DNA of 64,000 nt, taken from assembly GCA_037138755.1 (NCBI GenBank), contig JBAXHT010000001.1, positions 405,805 through 469,804 on the forward strand, given 5' to 3'. Source of the stretch: Armatimonadota bacterium (GTDB lineage Bacteria > Armatimonadota > Fimbriimonadia > Fimbriimonadales > Fimbriimonadaceae). The translations under genes and the position numbers were made by a program. The notes beneath the pieces are model-generated. The model was not told the origin of the DNA, searched no databases, and saw nothing but the letters and a program-made list of their open reading frames with translations. Positions 1 to 7,331 of the stretch are shown here, piece after piece. Numbering within the stretch: the first letter of the stretch is position 1; every line of letters starts with the position of its first letter.

Positions 1-43
1 CTCCGCCCGGGACTTCGATTGGCTTAATTCCGATTCGTGACAT
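1..43 (-). CDS. rplF: 50S ribosomal protein L6, N-terminal fragment (continues beyond window)
   Basis: Only the first 14 codons are inside the window. On the minus strand they read MSRIGIKPIEVPGG, the hallmark N-terminus of ribosomal protein L6, which binds 23S rRNA near the factor-binding site of the large subunit. The ATG lies 2 nt downstream of the rpsH stop, which fits the conserved order rpsN-rpsH-rplF of the spc operon. The rest of the gene lies outside. Confidence 0.85.
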   Translation of the reverse strand, partial: MSRIGIKPIEVPGG

Positions 44-45
44 GG

Positions 46-441
46 TTAGTACACCTCACAGAGGACTTCGCCACCGATCTTGCGTCGGCGCGCCTCGCGG
101 TCAGTCATCAATCCCATGTTCGTGGTCAGAATGCGCGTGGCAAGACCGTTTCGGATGGGCTTGAGTTCGGTGACGTCCGAGTAGACGCGAAGGCCGGGCT
201 TGGAAACCCGCTTCAGCTCATGAATGAGCGGTCGTCGTCGGTTGTCATATTTGAGAACAACACGAATGTTGGGAAACTTGGATTCAGTCGTGACTTCGTA
301 GCTTTCGACGTAGCCCTCCGCTTGAAGAAGTTTGACAATTTCAACTTTGATCTTCGAGTGAGGAACATCGACGCTAATCATCCGCGCCTGGCATCCGTTT
401 CGAATTCGCGTGAGGAGATCTGCAATTGGATCGCTGTGCAT
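46..441 (-). CDS. rpsH: 30S ribosomal protein S8
   Basis: The 131-residue product has the normal S8 length. It starts MHSDPIADLLTRIRNG and ends with the conserved GGEVLCEVY tail. S8 binds the central domain of 16S rRNA early in small-subunit assembly and, in well-studied bacteria, represses translation of the spc operon. The gene sits between rpsN (18 nt upstream) and rplF (2 nt downstream) and is clearly co-transcribed with them. The C-terminal motif T-N-x-G-x-M-T-x-R-x-A-R is intact. Confidence 0.97.
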   Translation of the reverse strand: MHSDPIADLLTRIRNGCQARMISVDVPHSKIKVEIVKLLQAEGYVESYEVTTESKFPNIRVVLKYDNRRRPLIHELKRVSKPGLRVYSDVTELKPIRNGLATRILTTNMGLMTDREARRRKIGGEVLCEVY

Positions 442-459
442 AATTTGAAACCTTGCTGA

Positions 460-753
460 TTACCAGCTGGACTTAGTGATGCCCGGAAGTTCACCGCGGT
501 GAGCCTTCTCCCGGAAGGACTGTCGGCAGAGGCCGAAGAAGCCGATGTAACCGTGTGCTCGACCGGTGAGGTTGCATCGGTTGTAGCGGCGAGTCTTGAA
601 CATGCGGTTCTTGATTCGCTTCGCTTTGAAAGCAGCCAAAGCCTCTTCTCGCTTCTCTTTGGGAAGTTCAAGGATAGCCTTTTCTTCCGCAATGAGCCGC
701 GCCCATTGGGCTTGCTGCACTCTGTGCTTTTGGATTAATGATTCTTTCGCCAT
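460..753 (-). CDS. rpsN: 30S ribosomal protein S14 (zinc-independent long form)
   Basis: The 97-residue product ends with the S14 signature ([15 protein letters not shown] followed by [18 protein letters not shown]). It has the length of the long form and lacks the two CxxC zinc knuckles of the short form, so it should not need zinc. S14 sits in the head of the 30S subunit. It is the first gene of this ribosomal block. In most bacteria rplE would directly precede it, but here the upstream gene is an unrelated regulator 125 nt away, so rpsN probably has its own promoter in that gap. Confidence 0.95.
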   Translation of the reverse strand: MAKESLIQKHRVQQAQWARLIAEEKAILELPKEKREEALAAFKAKRIKNRMFKTRRYNRCNLTGRAHGYIGFFGLCRQSFREKAHRGELPGITKSSW

Positions 754-878
754 ACGTGACCACCGTTGTCGAGTAGGTACAAGTCGCGGCGGCGAACCGG
801 CCTTGCGGTACTCGGGGTTAGGTTTTAGCGACTGCCGAGGCAGCCAACGAGAAATGATACCTCAAAAGGTTGCGACTT

Positions 879-1634
879 TTACTCTTCGTCATCCGTCGGC
901 TTTGGCTTGCCGAGATGCAACCGAACAGCCTGCCCGGGGAAGGGGTCGATGATGATCGAGAGCACCTTGACGGCCTGTCCTTCGACCGCAGGCTCGTAGT
1001 GATGCATCTCAGCCGCCCAAAACATGCAACTTTCCTCCTCGTCGAGGGTGATTTCTTGATCGTCAAAGACGACTCGAAGCTTGCCTGAAATGACCCAAAC
1101 GAACTCGTCGCCACGGTGCGATCTCCTGGGTGTGGGCTGAGTAAGAAGAATAACGTTGGGGTTGAACACCCCATCCTTCATCTTCGATTGAAGGATGGCA
1201 AATGGTGTCACCTCTGGCCCAAGCGCGTTTTGTGCAACTTTCTCAGAATCAAGCGGCTGATCGAGCCCAGATCCTATGAAGTTGTTCATATCCATCCACA
1301 CATAGTCATCCTTCATATGGCAGGCCCGTATGGATGCGTGAGGAGTTTCGGGCCCAACAATCGAGCTCGGCTTGGCCTTGAGAGCTTTGCAGACCGCCAC
1401 GATTGTGCTGAGATGAGTGGGATGCCCTTGTTCCAACCGTAAAAGAGTGTTCTTGCTGACTTGGGCGACGTCCGCAAGATCTCTGATTGAGTAGTTCTGG
1501 CGAGCTCGCAGGCGGCGGATCCGATGCCCGATGACATCAAGACCCGCTTGATCAACTAACTCCTGTAACGTCGGCTTCCTGCCTTTGCGTTGACTCATCA
1601 GAGGTGAGATTATGCGTCGCTTAGCCTTCAACAT
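879..1634 (-). CDS. XRE-family transcriptional regulator with C-terminal cupin domain
   Basis: A 251-residue protein with two domains. Residues about 36-92 form an XRE/Cro-type helix-turn-helix (IRDLADVAQVSKNTLLRLEQ). Residues about 145-230 form a small cupin_2 barrel with HRGDEFVWVISGKLRVVF and a second His-rich strand (MHHYEP). Proteins with this architecture are single-domain-sensor repressors or activators of nearby metabolic genes; the ligand cannot be read from the sequence. The ATG at 1634 is used, but a second Met at residue 13 could be the real start. It lies upstream of rpsN in the position where rplE is expected. Confidence 0.85.
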   Translation of the reverse strand: MLKAKRRIISPLMSQRKGRKPTLQELVDQAGLDVIGHRIRRLRARQNYSIRDLADVAQVSKNTLLRLEQGHPTHLSTIVAVCKALKAKPSSIVGPETPHASIRACHMKDDYVWMDMNNFIGSGLDQPLDSEKVAQNALGPEVTPFAILQSKMKDGVFNPNVILLTQPTPRRSHRGDEFVWVISGKLRVVFDDQEITLDEEESCMFWAAEMHHYEPAVEGQAVKVLSIIIDPFPGQAVRLHLGKPKPTDDEE

Positions 1635-1694
1635 TCACCACATCTCATTGATATGTTAAGAATAACCTCCAACTTTGGGACTAAGAACTTAGAG

Positions 1695-1775
1695 AAAATG
1701 GGACAGTGCCATCCTTTAACCTGCGAAGTGCCAGATCATGGACTGTCCCATTTTTCAGACCTTGCCTGTCCCAAT
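1695..1775. repeat. TGGGACAG/CTGTCCCA inverted-repeat element
   Basis: A 13-bp perfect inverted repeat (AAAATGGGACAGT at 1695-1707; ACTGTCCCATTTT at 1742-1754) encloses a 34-nt spacer, and a third CTGTCCCAAT lies at 1766-1775. Allowing one bulged G, CCAT/ATGG pairing extends the stem inward. TGGGACAG-type palindromes are found as dispersed short elements in several bacterial phyla, some with REP-associated transposases, but no transposase is seen here. It lies between the XRE regulator and the beta-propeller gene and could alternatively be a regulatory or terminator structure. Confidence 0.5.
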
Positions 1776-1827
1776 TTATGTATGGAAACTAGTCACTGAA
1801 ATCCCAACTCTTTGGAAAGTTGAAAAC

Positions 1828-2874
1828 ATGATTACGACCCTAATCTCAGCAATTGCTCTTAAGGCAACGTTGTCCCCACGCCCCGCTCCAATGTCCGATC
1901 TTGACCACGGAGCAGAAGTCCGCGTGATGCGAATTTTTGACGGCAAAGTCTACGTCGGTGGCCGGTTTGAACGAGCCAACCGTAAACTAGCCAACAATAT
2001 CGCCGTCTGGGACGGCATGGCATGGTCCACCCTCGGAAAAGGCGTCGATGGCCCCGTCCACGACGTCTGCGCGATTGGCAAAGATATCTATGTCTGCGGC
2101 GAGTTCAGCTACGCAAACAAGGGCAAGTCCGATGCTGGAACCGAAACTGGTCGAGTTGCCAAATGGGACGGCACCAAGTGGTCGGCTATCGCGGCTCGTC
2201 CAGTCGACCGTGAAATCTTCGCCCTGGCCACCGACGGTAAGAACCTATATCTGGGAGGCAACTTCCAGAAGATCAACGATACAACCGAAACCCGTTCCGT
2301 AGCCAAGTACGACGGAACCAAGATCACCGCAATGGGCGGCCAGTTCGACCGAGGCGTGATGAATATGGTCTGGTTCAACGGCAAGCTCTATATAGGCGGA
2401 ATCTTCAAAGAGAACGGCGATGACGAGTGCCTCAACACCGCAGTTTGGGACGGTAAGGTCTGGGCAGAATTGCCAGGAATGCCAAGCAGCTGCTACCAGA
2501 TGCGCACCGACGGCAAGGACCTCTATGCCGCTCCTTCAGGCGGAGGAGTCTTCAAACTCGATGGCGCTAAGTGGACGAAGATCGTAGAGACCGGCGGACA
2601 GGTCTTCGGGCTCCATGCCGAAGATGGGAAGCTGTACCTCGGCGGAGACTTCACTAAGGTTAACGGAAAGGACACCTACCAACTAGCCATTGTGGACGGT
2701 CAGAATACGATCACGATTCCCGAAATTCGATACGCTCGACACAGAGCTATTGTTCCTTTCGGCGGAGCCTTCCTTGTTGGGGGCAACTACTCGGACGTCC
2801 AAGGCGCCGACTACTTGGGCGGCATGCTCAAGTGGGATGGGAAGAAGGAAATCGACGCCCTCACCAAAGACTGA
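1828..2874 (+). CDS. Secreted beta-propeller (delta-60/kelch-like repeat) protein
   Basis: The chosen start (348 aa, MITTLISAIALKAT) gives a short hydrophobic signal-like N-terminus. An upstream in-frame ATG at 1738 would add 30 residues encoded across the inverted repeat and looks artefactual. The body consists of about six imperfect repeats of 45-55 residues of the form LYVGGxFxxxN...VAKWDGTKWSxL, typical of beta-propeller blades of the delta-60 or galactose-oxidase/kelch type. No catalytic residues are recognised. It is probably exported and may bind carbohydrate or protein; function unknown. The gene is monocistronic, followed by a strong hairpin. Confidence 0.75.
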   Translation: MITTLISAIALKATLSPRPAPMSDLDHGAEVRVMRIFDGKVYVGGRFERANRKLANNIAVWDGMAWSTLGKGVDGPVHDVCAIGKDIYVCGEFSYANKGKSDAGTETGRVAKWDGTKWSAIAARPVDREIFALATDGKNLYLGGNFQKINDTTETRSVAKYDGTKITAMGGQFDRGVMNMVWFNGKLYIGGIFKENGDDECLNTAVWDGKVWAELPGMPSSCYQMRTDGKDLYAAPSGGGVFKLDGAKWTKIVETGGQVFGLHAEDGKLYLGGDFTKVNGKDTYQLAIVDGQNTITIPEIRYARHRAIVPFGGAFLVGGNYSDVQGADYLGGMLKWDGKKEIDALTKD

Positions 2875-2895
2875 TCTCGCAACCAAATCGGAATC

Positions 2896-2920
2896 GCCTC
2901 GCGTAGACTCTACGCGGGGC
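2896..2920 (+). terminator. Hairpin terminator candidate after the beta-propeller gene
   Basis: A nearly perfect GC-rich palindrome centred at 2908 (CTCGCGTAGA / TCTACGCGGG) begins 21 nt after the stop codon. It is followed by GAGTTTGTT rather than a clean U-run, so it may work as a terminator or as a structured leader of the next gene, whose ATG is at 2930. Confidence 0.5.
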
Positions 2921-2929
2921 GAGTTTGTT

Positions 2930-3367
2930 ATGGCGAACGATTCGGACAAGGAGTTTTTGGGTGGATGCCTATTTGTTGCGTTCACGTCCCTGGCGACGAT
3001 CTTGCCCCCGATCATCGTTTGCATGCTAGACCAGCAGGCGCCTCCGTTCCGGGTCTATTCAAACGCTGGCCTCCAGTTCTTGTTTGGCGAGAGCGTCTTG
3101 ATCTCAGGAGTCATGGGGCTCATTCTTGCGAGGCTGGGCGGACTCGCGGGTTCCTTCGGTTCATTCGGAGGGTTTCTGTGCGGGGCAGCCTATTGGTTCA
3201 TGCATCTCCAGCAGATGGTTCCCAAATGCCTGGCCACGACAGGGGTTCCAACCGAGTACCCCGATTCGACGGTCTTCCTGGTCCCGCTTGCTTGGGCGCT
3301 CATTGGGGCGATTGTGAGTTTTCTGCCAATGTTCAAGAATCCGCGCCTGAAACATAAGGATTCCTAG
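2930..3367 (+). CDS. Small multi-pass membrane protein, function unknown
   Basis: The 145-residue product from the ATG at 2930 has about four hydrophobic segments: residues about 10-32, 46-70, 73-92 and 115-135. The third is Gly-rich (GGLAGSFGSFGGFLCGAAY). The N-terminus (MANDSDKEFLGG) is short and acidic and the C-terminus (KNPRLKHKDS) is basic, which fits a cytoplasmic tail. No family is recognised. A longer upstream reading would run through the preceding hairpin and is rejected. It lies between a beta-propeller gene and fliS, with no clear link to either. Confidence 0.65.
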   Translation: MANDSDKEFLGGCLFVAFTSLATILPPIIVCMLDQQAPPFRVYSNAGLQFLFGESVLISGVMGLILARLGGLAGSFGSFGGFLCGAAYWFMHLQQMVPKCLATTGVPTEYPDSTVFLVPLAWALIGAIVSFLPMFKNPRLKHKDS

Positions 3368-3398
3368 CTGGTTCTGCCGATATTGTTGCTAGGTCGCA

Positions 3399-3788
3399 GT
3401 GAGTTACGCAAACGGAGCTAGTGCATATCGGAAAAACGCCGCCATGGGGGCGTCACCGGTTCAATTGATCGTGATGCTTTACGATGGAGCCATTCGCTTC
3501 ATGGAAGAAGGCAAGCGTGCAATGATCGATAAGAACTATGAAGTTCAAAACGCAAAGCTCCAACGATCACAGAAGATCGTGATGGAGCTCATGGGATCCC
3601 TGGACTTCTCGCAAGGTGGAGACATTGCCAAGAACTTGTTGAAGCTCTACGAATACGTTTTGGCCGAGCTGGTCGAGGCGAACATCACCGACGATCCGAC
3701 CCGTATTGAGAACGCCCAATCAACGATGCGCGAGCTGCGCGAAGCTTGGGCAACGATTCAGAGTCAAGGAGCCCAGATTGCAGCCTAA
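3399..3788 (+). CDS. fliS: Flagellar export chaperone FliS
   Basis: The 129-residue product carries the FliS N-terminal signature (YRKNAAMGASPVQLIVMLYD) followed by a four-helix bundle, with normal family length. FliS binds flagellin in the cytoplasm, preventing premature polymerisation and delivering it to the flagellar type III export gate. It starts at GTG and overlaps the next gene, a FliT-like chaperone, by 11 nt, reproducing the common fliS-fliT pairing. No fliD or flagellin gene is in the window. Confidence 0.95.
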   Translation: MSYANGASAYRKNAAMGASPVQLIVMLYDGAIRFMEEGKRAMIDKNYEVQNAKLQRSQKIVMELMGSLDFSQGGDIAKNLLKLYEYVLAELVEANITDDPTRIENAQSTMRELREAWATIQSQGAQIAA

Positions 3789-4068
3789 CGAAGTATCAAA
3801 CTGGTTCGTACTAACCCTATCAGCTGAACAGGCAGCTCTTGACGAGGATTTTGAGCATCTGGACCAACTGCTAAGGCGTCGCGAGGAGATTCTCGAGGAG
3901 TGGGATGAGAGAAACGTTACATTCAACCTACGTCAGCAACGAGAGATCGAAGCAGCTGAAAATCGTCTCCTTGCTGCAATGGTCAAGCTACGAGACAAAG
4001 CTGGTGCGGACCTCAAACAGAGGAGTCAGCGCAACAAGGCTGTTGCCTCGTATCGGGCATCCGCATAA
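3778..4068 (+). CDS. FliT-like flagellar chaperone
   Basis: A 96-residue highly charged helical protein. The TTG at 3778 is preferred because AAGGAG lies 7-8 nt upstream, inside the end of fliS. A longer reading from 3706 would overlap fliS by 83 nt. The composition (LDEDFEHLDQLLRRREEIL, then a second Glu/Arg-rich helix) and position right after fliS match small FliT-type chaperones, which bind the filament cap FliD. Sequence similarity in this family is weak, so the call rests mostly on context. A strong terminator follows. Confidence 0.65.
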   Translation: MQPNEVSNWFVLTLSAEQAALDEDFEHLDQLLRRREEILEEWDERNVTFNLRQQREIEAAENRLLAAMVKLRDKAGADLKQRSQRNKAVASYRASA

Positions 4069-4071
4069 AGA

Positions 4072-4103
4072 AACACCTTCGGAAAAGCTTCCGAAGGTGT
4101 TTT
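4072..4103 (+). terminator. Rho-independent terminator (bidirectional)
   Basis: A perfect 13-bp stem (AACACCTTCGGAA / TTCCGAAGGTGTT) with a 4-nt AAGC loop starts 3 nt after the fliT-like stop and runs into TTTTC. On the opposite strand the same stem also ends in a T-rich tract, so it can serve the convergent gene ending at 4120. Confidence 0.9.
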
Positions 4104-4119
4104 CATCTCGCTAACTACT

Positions 4120-6120
4120 TTAGTTAAGCTGAGACGTGAGGACGTTCACTTTATCAATGGCGAACGAGAATGCTCCAGGCATTCTTCCTGAGCGGACGGG
4201 CAACGTAGCGCGAATCGTGATTGTCATTGCACCCAAACTCGAAACATACTTCGCCCTTGCTGCTGGTAGCAACTCGGTAGATCTGGTTTGGCGATCTGTC
4301 GTCAATCCAACGGAGTCAATCACCTCGTATACTCCGGTCTGCTGATTGAGTGCGAACACGCTCGCGCTGGCCCCTGGAACTCCTGCAACGGAGTAGGTGA
4401 CCCGGAGGGTGTCGATGTTTGTGTACGGAAGCGTAAACAGCATCGTCGTGCCAGCAACTTGGCCAAGACCTCGTACGGGTTCGCTTCGGACAACAAAGTT
4501 GTTCGAATCGTCGCTGAACAAGCTGACTCTATCTCCGCTTGACAGGCGACCAGCATTGACCGTCGCAGAACCCGGAAGAGTTCTGTCTAGAGCAGTGTCC
4601 GGAAGCGTAACCACGAATGACTTGATGTAAGTCTGCCAACGGTTGTTGTCGCCAGCACCCATACCCACTGCCCAGAATTTGCCAACCGAACTAGGATCTT
4701 GTTCAACATCAAAGTAGTCGCCCCAACGGGTAGTGAAACCTTGATACTGAGTTCCAGTGGAACTATCCAAAACAACCGGTGCGCTCATCGCACCAGGCGG
4801 ATCGGAAGGTCGACGACCACAGCCGATCAGCTGACCGGGAGTCGTCGTCCCGATTTTAGTGAAGGCAAGAGCGATACCGCCCCTGCTATCCAGAGCAACC
4901 GCGGGGAAATTGTATCCGTGTCCAGCTGGAGGATTGACTTGACCCGCCTGATTTAGAGTGGGAAGAGTTGCCGAAACCGGCCAGTTGTTCGTCTTGAACT
5001 CGTACCATCTCGCTGCAGGTCTCCTATCCGAAGCGCTCACGCCAGCACAGTGACTTGCTACGAGCCTTCCGTTGAGACTCGCGGCAGTCAAGATGCGCGG
5101 ATCATTGTTCTGAACCGGAATTCCACCTGGGCCTTGAATTAAGGCATCGTAGTTGAACCACTGCGGAACTCCAACGATTGTCTGCTTGACGCTAAAGGCG
5201 CTCGCGGATTGTCGTTCCACCGCAGTCACGCGAACTGAGCTGTTGGATTCCTGCGAAACCGCATAAACAACCGGCGTTGTGCTGTCGTAAGTCTTAGCAA
5301 GTTGAACAGTAAAGTCATCAGCGATTGTAAACGAGAATGGAGTCGCAGTTCCGCCATAAAGCGTAGCCTTGTCAAACGCCATGATCTGAACACCGTTGAA
5401 CCCTGTGCTTCCTTGCATGGCAAACATGTTGCCACTAAAAACGATCATGTCTTTGTTGTAGCCAAAGCCAGGATAGTCGAGCCAATAGTTATTGCTCCCA
5501 ACCGTCTGTTTATTGTTCACCTTAAAGACCGACCAGACTCCGGTGGGATCGGAATCATCCGAAACCGCAATCAGGAAGCTACTCGTGCCGCTTGAGCCGG
5601 TGTCATTCAGACCGAGATCAACAACCACAAATCGCTTTGCAATTTGATCATAGATGACCTTCGGATCAAAATCGAACGCCTCTGGAGAAACCGATGCAAA
5701 GAACTGTTGACCAGATTGTTGGAAGGTCTTGTTACCCGCTTTGGTGAAAAATGCGATGTCCGAATTGACGACTTCAACGATATGGTTGGGACCAACTGCG
5801 ATATCTGGATCAGGTGGCTCAGACCCTGTTGCTCCAATTGCAGGAAACAGAGCTCCCAGATTACCGATGCGTGGCTGCTCAAAGACCCCTCCAAGTGGGG
5901 TTGACGATCCTGGCCCGACCCCAAAAACACGTCTAAATCCGTGTTCAGGAACTTTAGCCAGCCCTTTGTGCGGGGCAACCTGAACCGCAAAGTCCTTGGT
6001 GTTGATGATGACCGCAGCCTTTGAAGCTCCGGCGCCGTGGGCGGTGACCTGACCCAAAAGTGATGCAGCTGCACCCAGCGCGAGTCCCGCGAACGCAAAT
6101 GATAGTGAAACCTTCCTCAT
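4120..6120 (-). CDS. Large secreted protein of unknown function
   Basis: A 666-residue protein with a clear Sec signal peptide (MRKVSLSFAFAGLALGAAAS, cleavage near residue 30). A segment around residues 90-190 (PPDPDIAVGPNHIVEVVNSD, then DPKVIYDQIAKRFVVVDLG) resembles secreted, probably beta-propeller, proteins of myxobacteria and planctomycetes; no enzymatic motif is seen. The C-terminal ~130 residues look like a beta-sandwich with internal Val/Thr strands. On its strand AGGAG lies about 10 nt before the ATG. It is transcribed alone and shares a divergent promoter region with prfB. Confidence 0.75.
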   Translation of the reverse strand: MRKVSLSFAFAGLALGAAASLLGQVTAHGAGASKAAVIINTKDFAVQVAPHKGLAKVPEHGFRRVFGVGPGSSTPLGGVFEQPRIGNLGALFPAIGATGSEPPDPDIAVGPNHIVEVVNSDIAFFTKAGNKTFQQSGQQFFASVSPEAFDFDPKVIYDQIAKRFVVVDLGLNDTGSSGTSSFLIAVSDDSDPTGVWSVFKVNNKQTVGSNNYWLDYPGFGYNKDMIVFSGNMFAMQGSTGFNGVQIMAFDKATLYGGTATPFSFTIADDFTVQLAKTYDSTTPVVYAVSQESNSSVRVTAVERQSASAFSVKQTIVGVPQWFNYDALIQGPGGIPVQNNDPRILTAASLNGRLVASHCAGVSASDRRPAARWYEFKTNNWPVSATLPTLNQAGQVNPPAGHGYNFPAVALDSRGGIALAFTKIGTTTPGQLIGCGRRPSDPPGAMSAPVVLDSSTGTQYQGFTTRWGDYFDVEQDPSSVGKFWAVGMGAGDNNRWQTYIKSFVVTLPDTALDRTLPGSATVNAGRLSSGDRVSLFSDDSNNFVVRSEPVRGLGQVAGTTMLFTLPYTNIDTLRVTYSVAGVPGASASVFALNQQTGVYEVIDSVGLTTDRQTRSTELLPAARAKYVSSLGAMTITIRATLPVRSGRMPGAFSFAIDKVNVLTSQLN

Positions 6121-6215
6121 ATGGGAGATACTCCTACCCTATAATAGCCCGATACGCCGCCAAACGCTCCGGCGTGTGGGTAACTCTTTACAGGTAACCT
6201 TAAGAAATGCTAACT

Positions 6216-7323
6216 ATGGAACAGCATGAAGCGCTGTCTAAGGCTCGCCCGCGCCTGGACGCTATTGGAGGTCATCTTTGACCTACCTTCACTCAAATCC
6301 CAAATAAACCAGCTCGAAGAGCAGTCGGCACAACAAGATTTCTGGAACGATCCCACAGCGGCGAACAAGGTCCAACAAAGACTGAGTCGCCTCAAAGGAA
6401 TCCTCACCCCGTTTGCGGTCCTAGATAAAACGGAAAGAGACATCGCCGAGCTCTATGAAATGCTGAAACTCGAGCCAGATGAAGCCCTTGAAAAAGAGGC
6501 AGACACGATGGCTATCCAGCTCTGTAAAGACCTGGACAACTACGAACTTCAGACCCTTCTCAACGGCGAATACGACGGGCGCAACGCGCTGCTCGAAGTC
6601 AACGCCGGTGCCGGAGGCTCGGAGGCTTGCGACTGGGCATCAATGCTCTATCGCCAGTACCTCAGATGGGCCGAGCGGCACGGGTTCAAGTGCGACCTTA
6701 TCACCGAGAACCCTGGGGATGTCACTGGGTATAGAACAGTTCAGATTCTTGTCAGCGGGATGAACGCCTACGGCTACTTGAAATGCGAAGCCGGAGTCCA
6801 CCGACTCGTCCGAATCTCACCTTTCGACTCGGCGTCAAGACGCCACACTTCGTTCTGCAAAGTCGAAGTCCTGCCCGAAATCGATGAGACAGAAGTCAAC
6901 ATCAACCCCGACGACTTGAAAGTGGAAACACTCAGAGCTGGAGGCGCAGGTGGACAGCACGTTAACAAAACCGAATCGGCCGTGCGAATCACGCACCTTC
7001 CGACCGGCATCGTTGTGAACTGTCAGAACGAGCGAAGCCAGCACAAGAACCGTGCGTCAGCGATGTCGGTTCTGCTTGGAAAGCTGATGGAGCTTGAGAA
7101 GGCGAACACTGCAGACAAGCTAAGCGACCTTAAAGGAGACGGTGGACCGGCTGCTTGGGGGCGACAAATCCGAAGCTACGTCATGCAACCCTACACCATG
7201 GTGAAAGACCACCGTACCGGTCACGAAACCGGAAACGTCACAGGTGTAATGGATGGCGACATTGATGGTTTTATCGAGGCATTCCTCAAAAAAGCTCCCT
7301 CGGAAGACAGTTATGTTGAATAG
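6216..7323 (+). CDS. prfB: Peptide chain release factor 2, expressed by programmed +1 frameshift
   Basis: RF2 ends translation at UGA and UAA. The zero frame starts at ATG 6216 and reads 21 codons ([21 protein letters not shown]) to an in-frame TGA at 6279-6281. Skipping T6279 enters the long frame ([15 protein letters not shown]...), giving about 368 residues. The RF2 selectivity tripeptide SPF is near residue 201 and the peptidyl-hydrolysis motif GGQ near residue 245. A single-frame reading from 6226 would give a false N-terminus that does not match RF2. The frameshift makes the level self-regulating: low RF2 pauses at UGA and favours the shift. Confidence 0.96.
6267..6282 (+). promoter_or_regulatory. 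prfB programmed +1 frameshift site
   Basis: The sequence GGAGGTCATCTTTGAC contains a Shine-Dalgarno-like GGAGG, a 4-nt spacer, the slippery CTT and an in-frame TGA followed by C. This is the arrangement of the canonical bacterial RF2 site (SD-like element, CUU UGA C). It explains why the gene is split between two frames. Confidence 0.95.
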
Positions 7324-7331
7324 TAAATAGC

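Noticed and set aside
1738-1827. Upstream in-frame ATG for the beta-propeller protein
   Set aside because: The extra 30 residues are encoded across the inverted repeat and would bury the signal-like sequence that starts at 1828.
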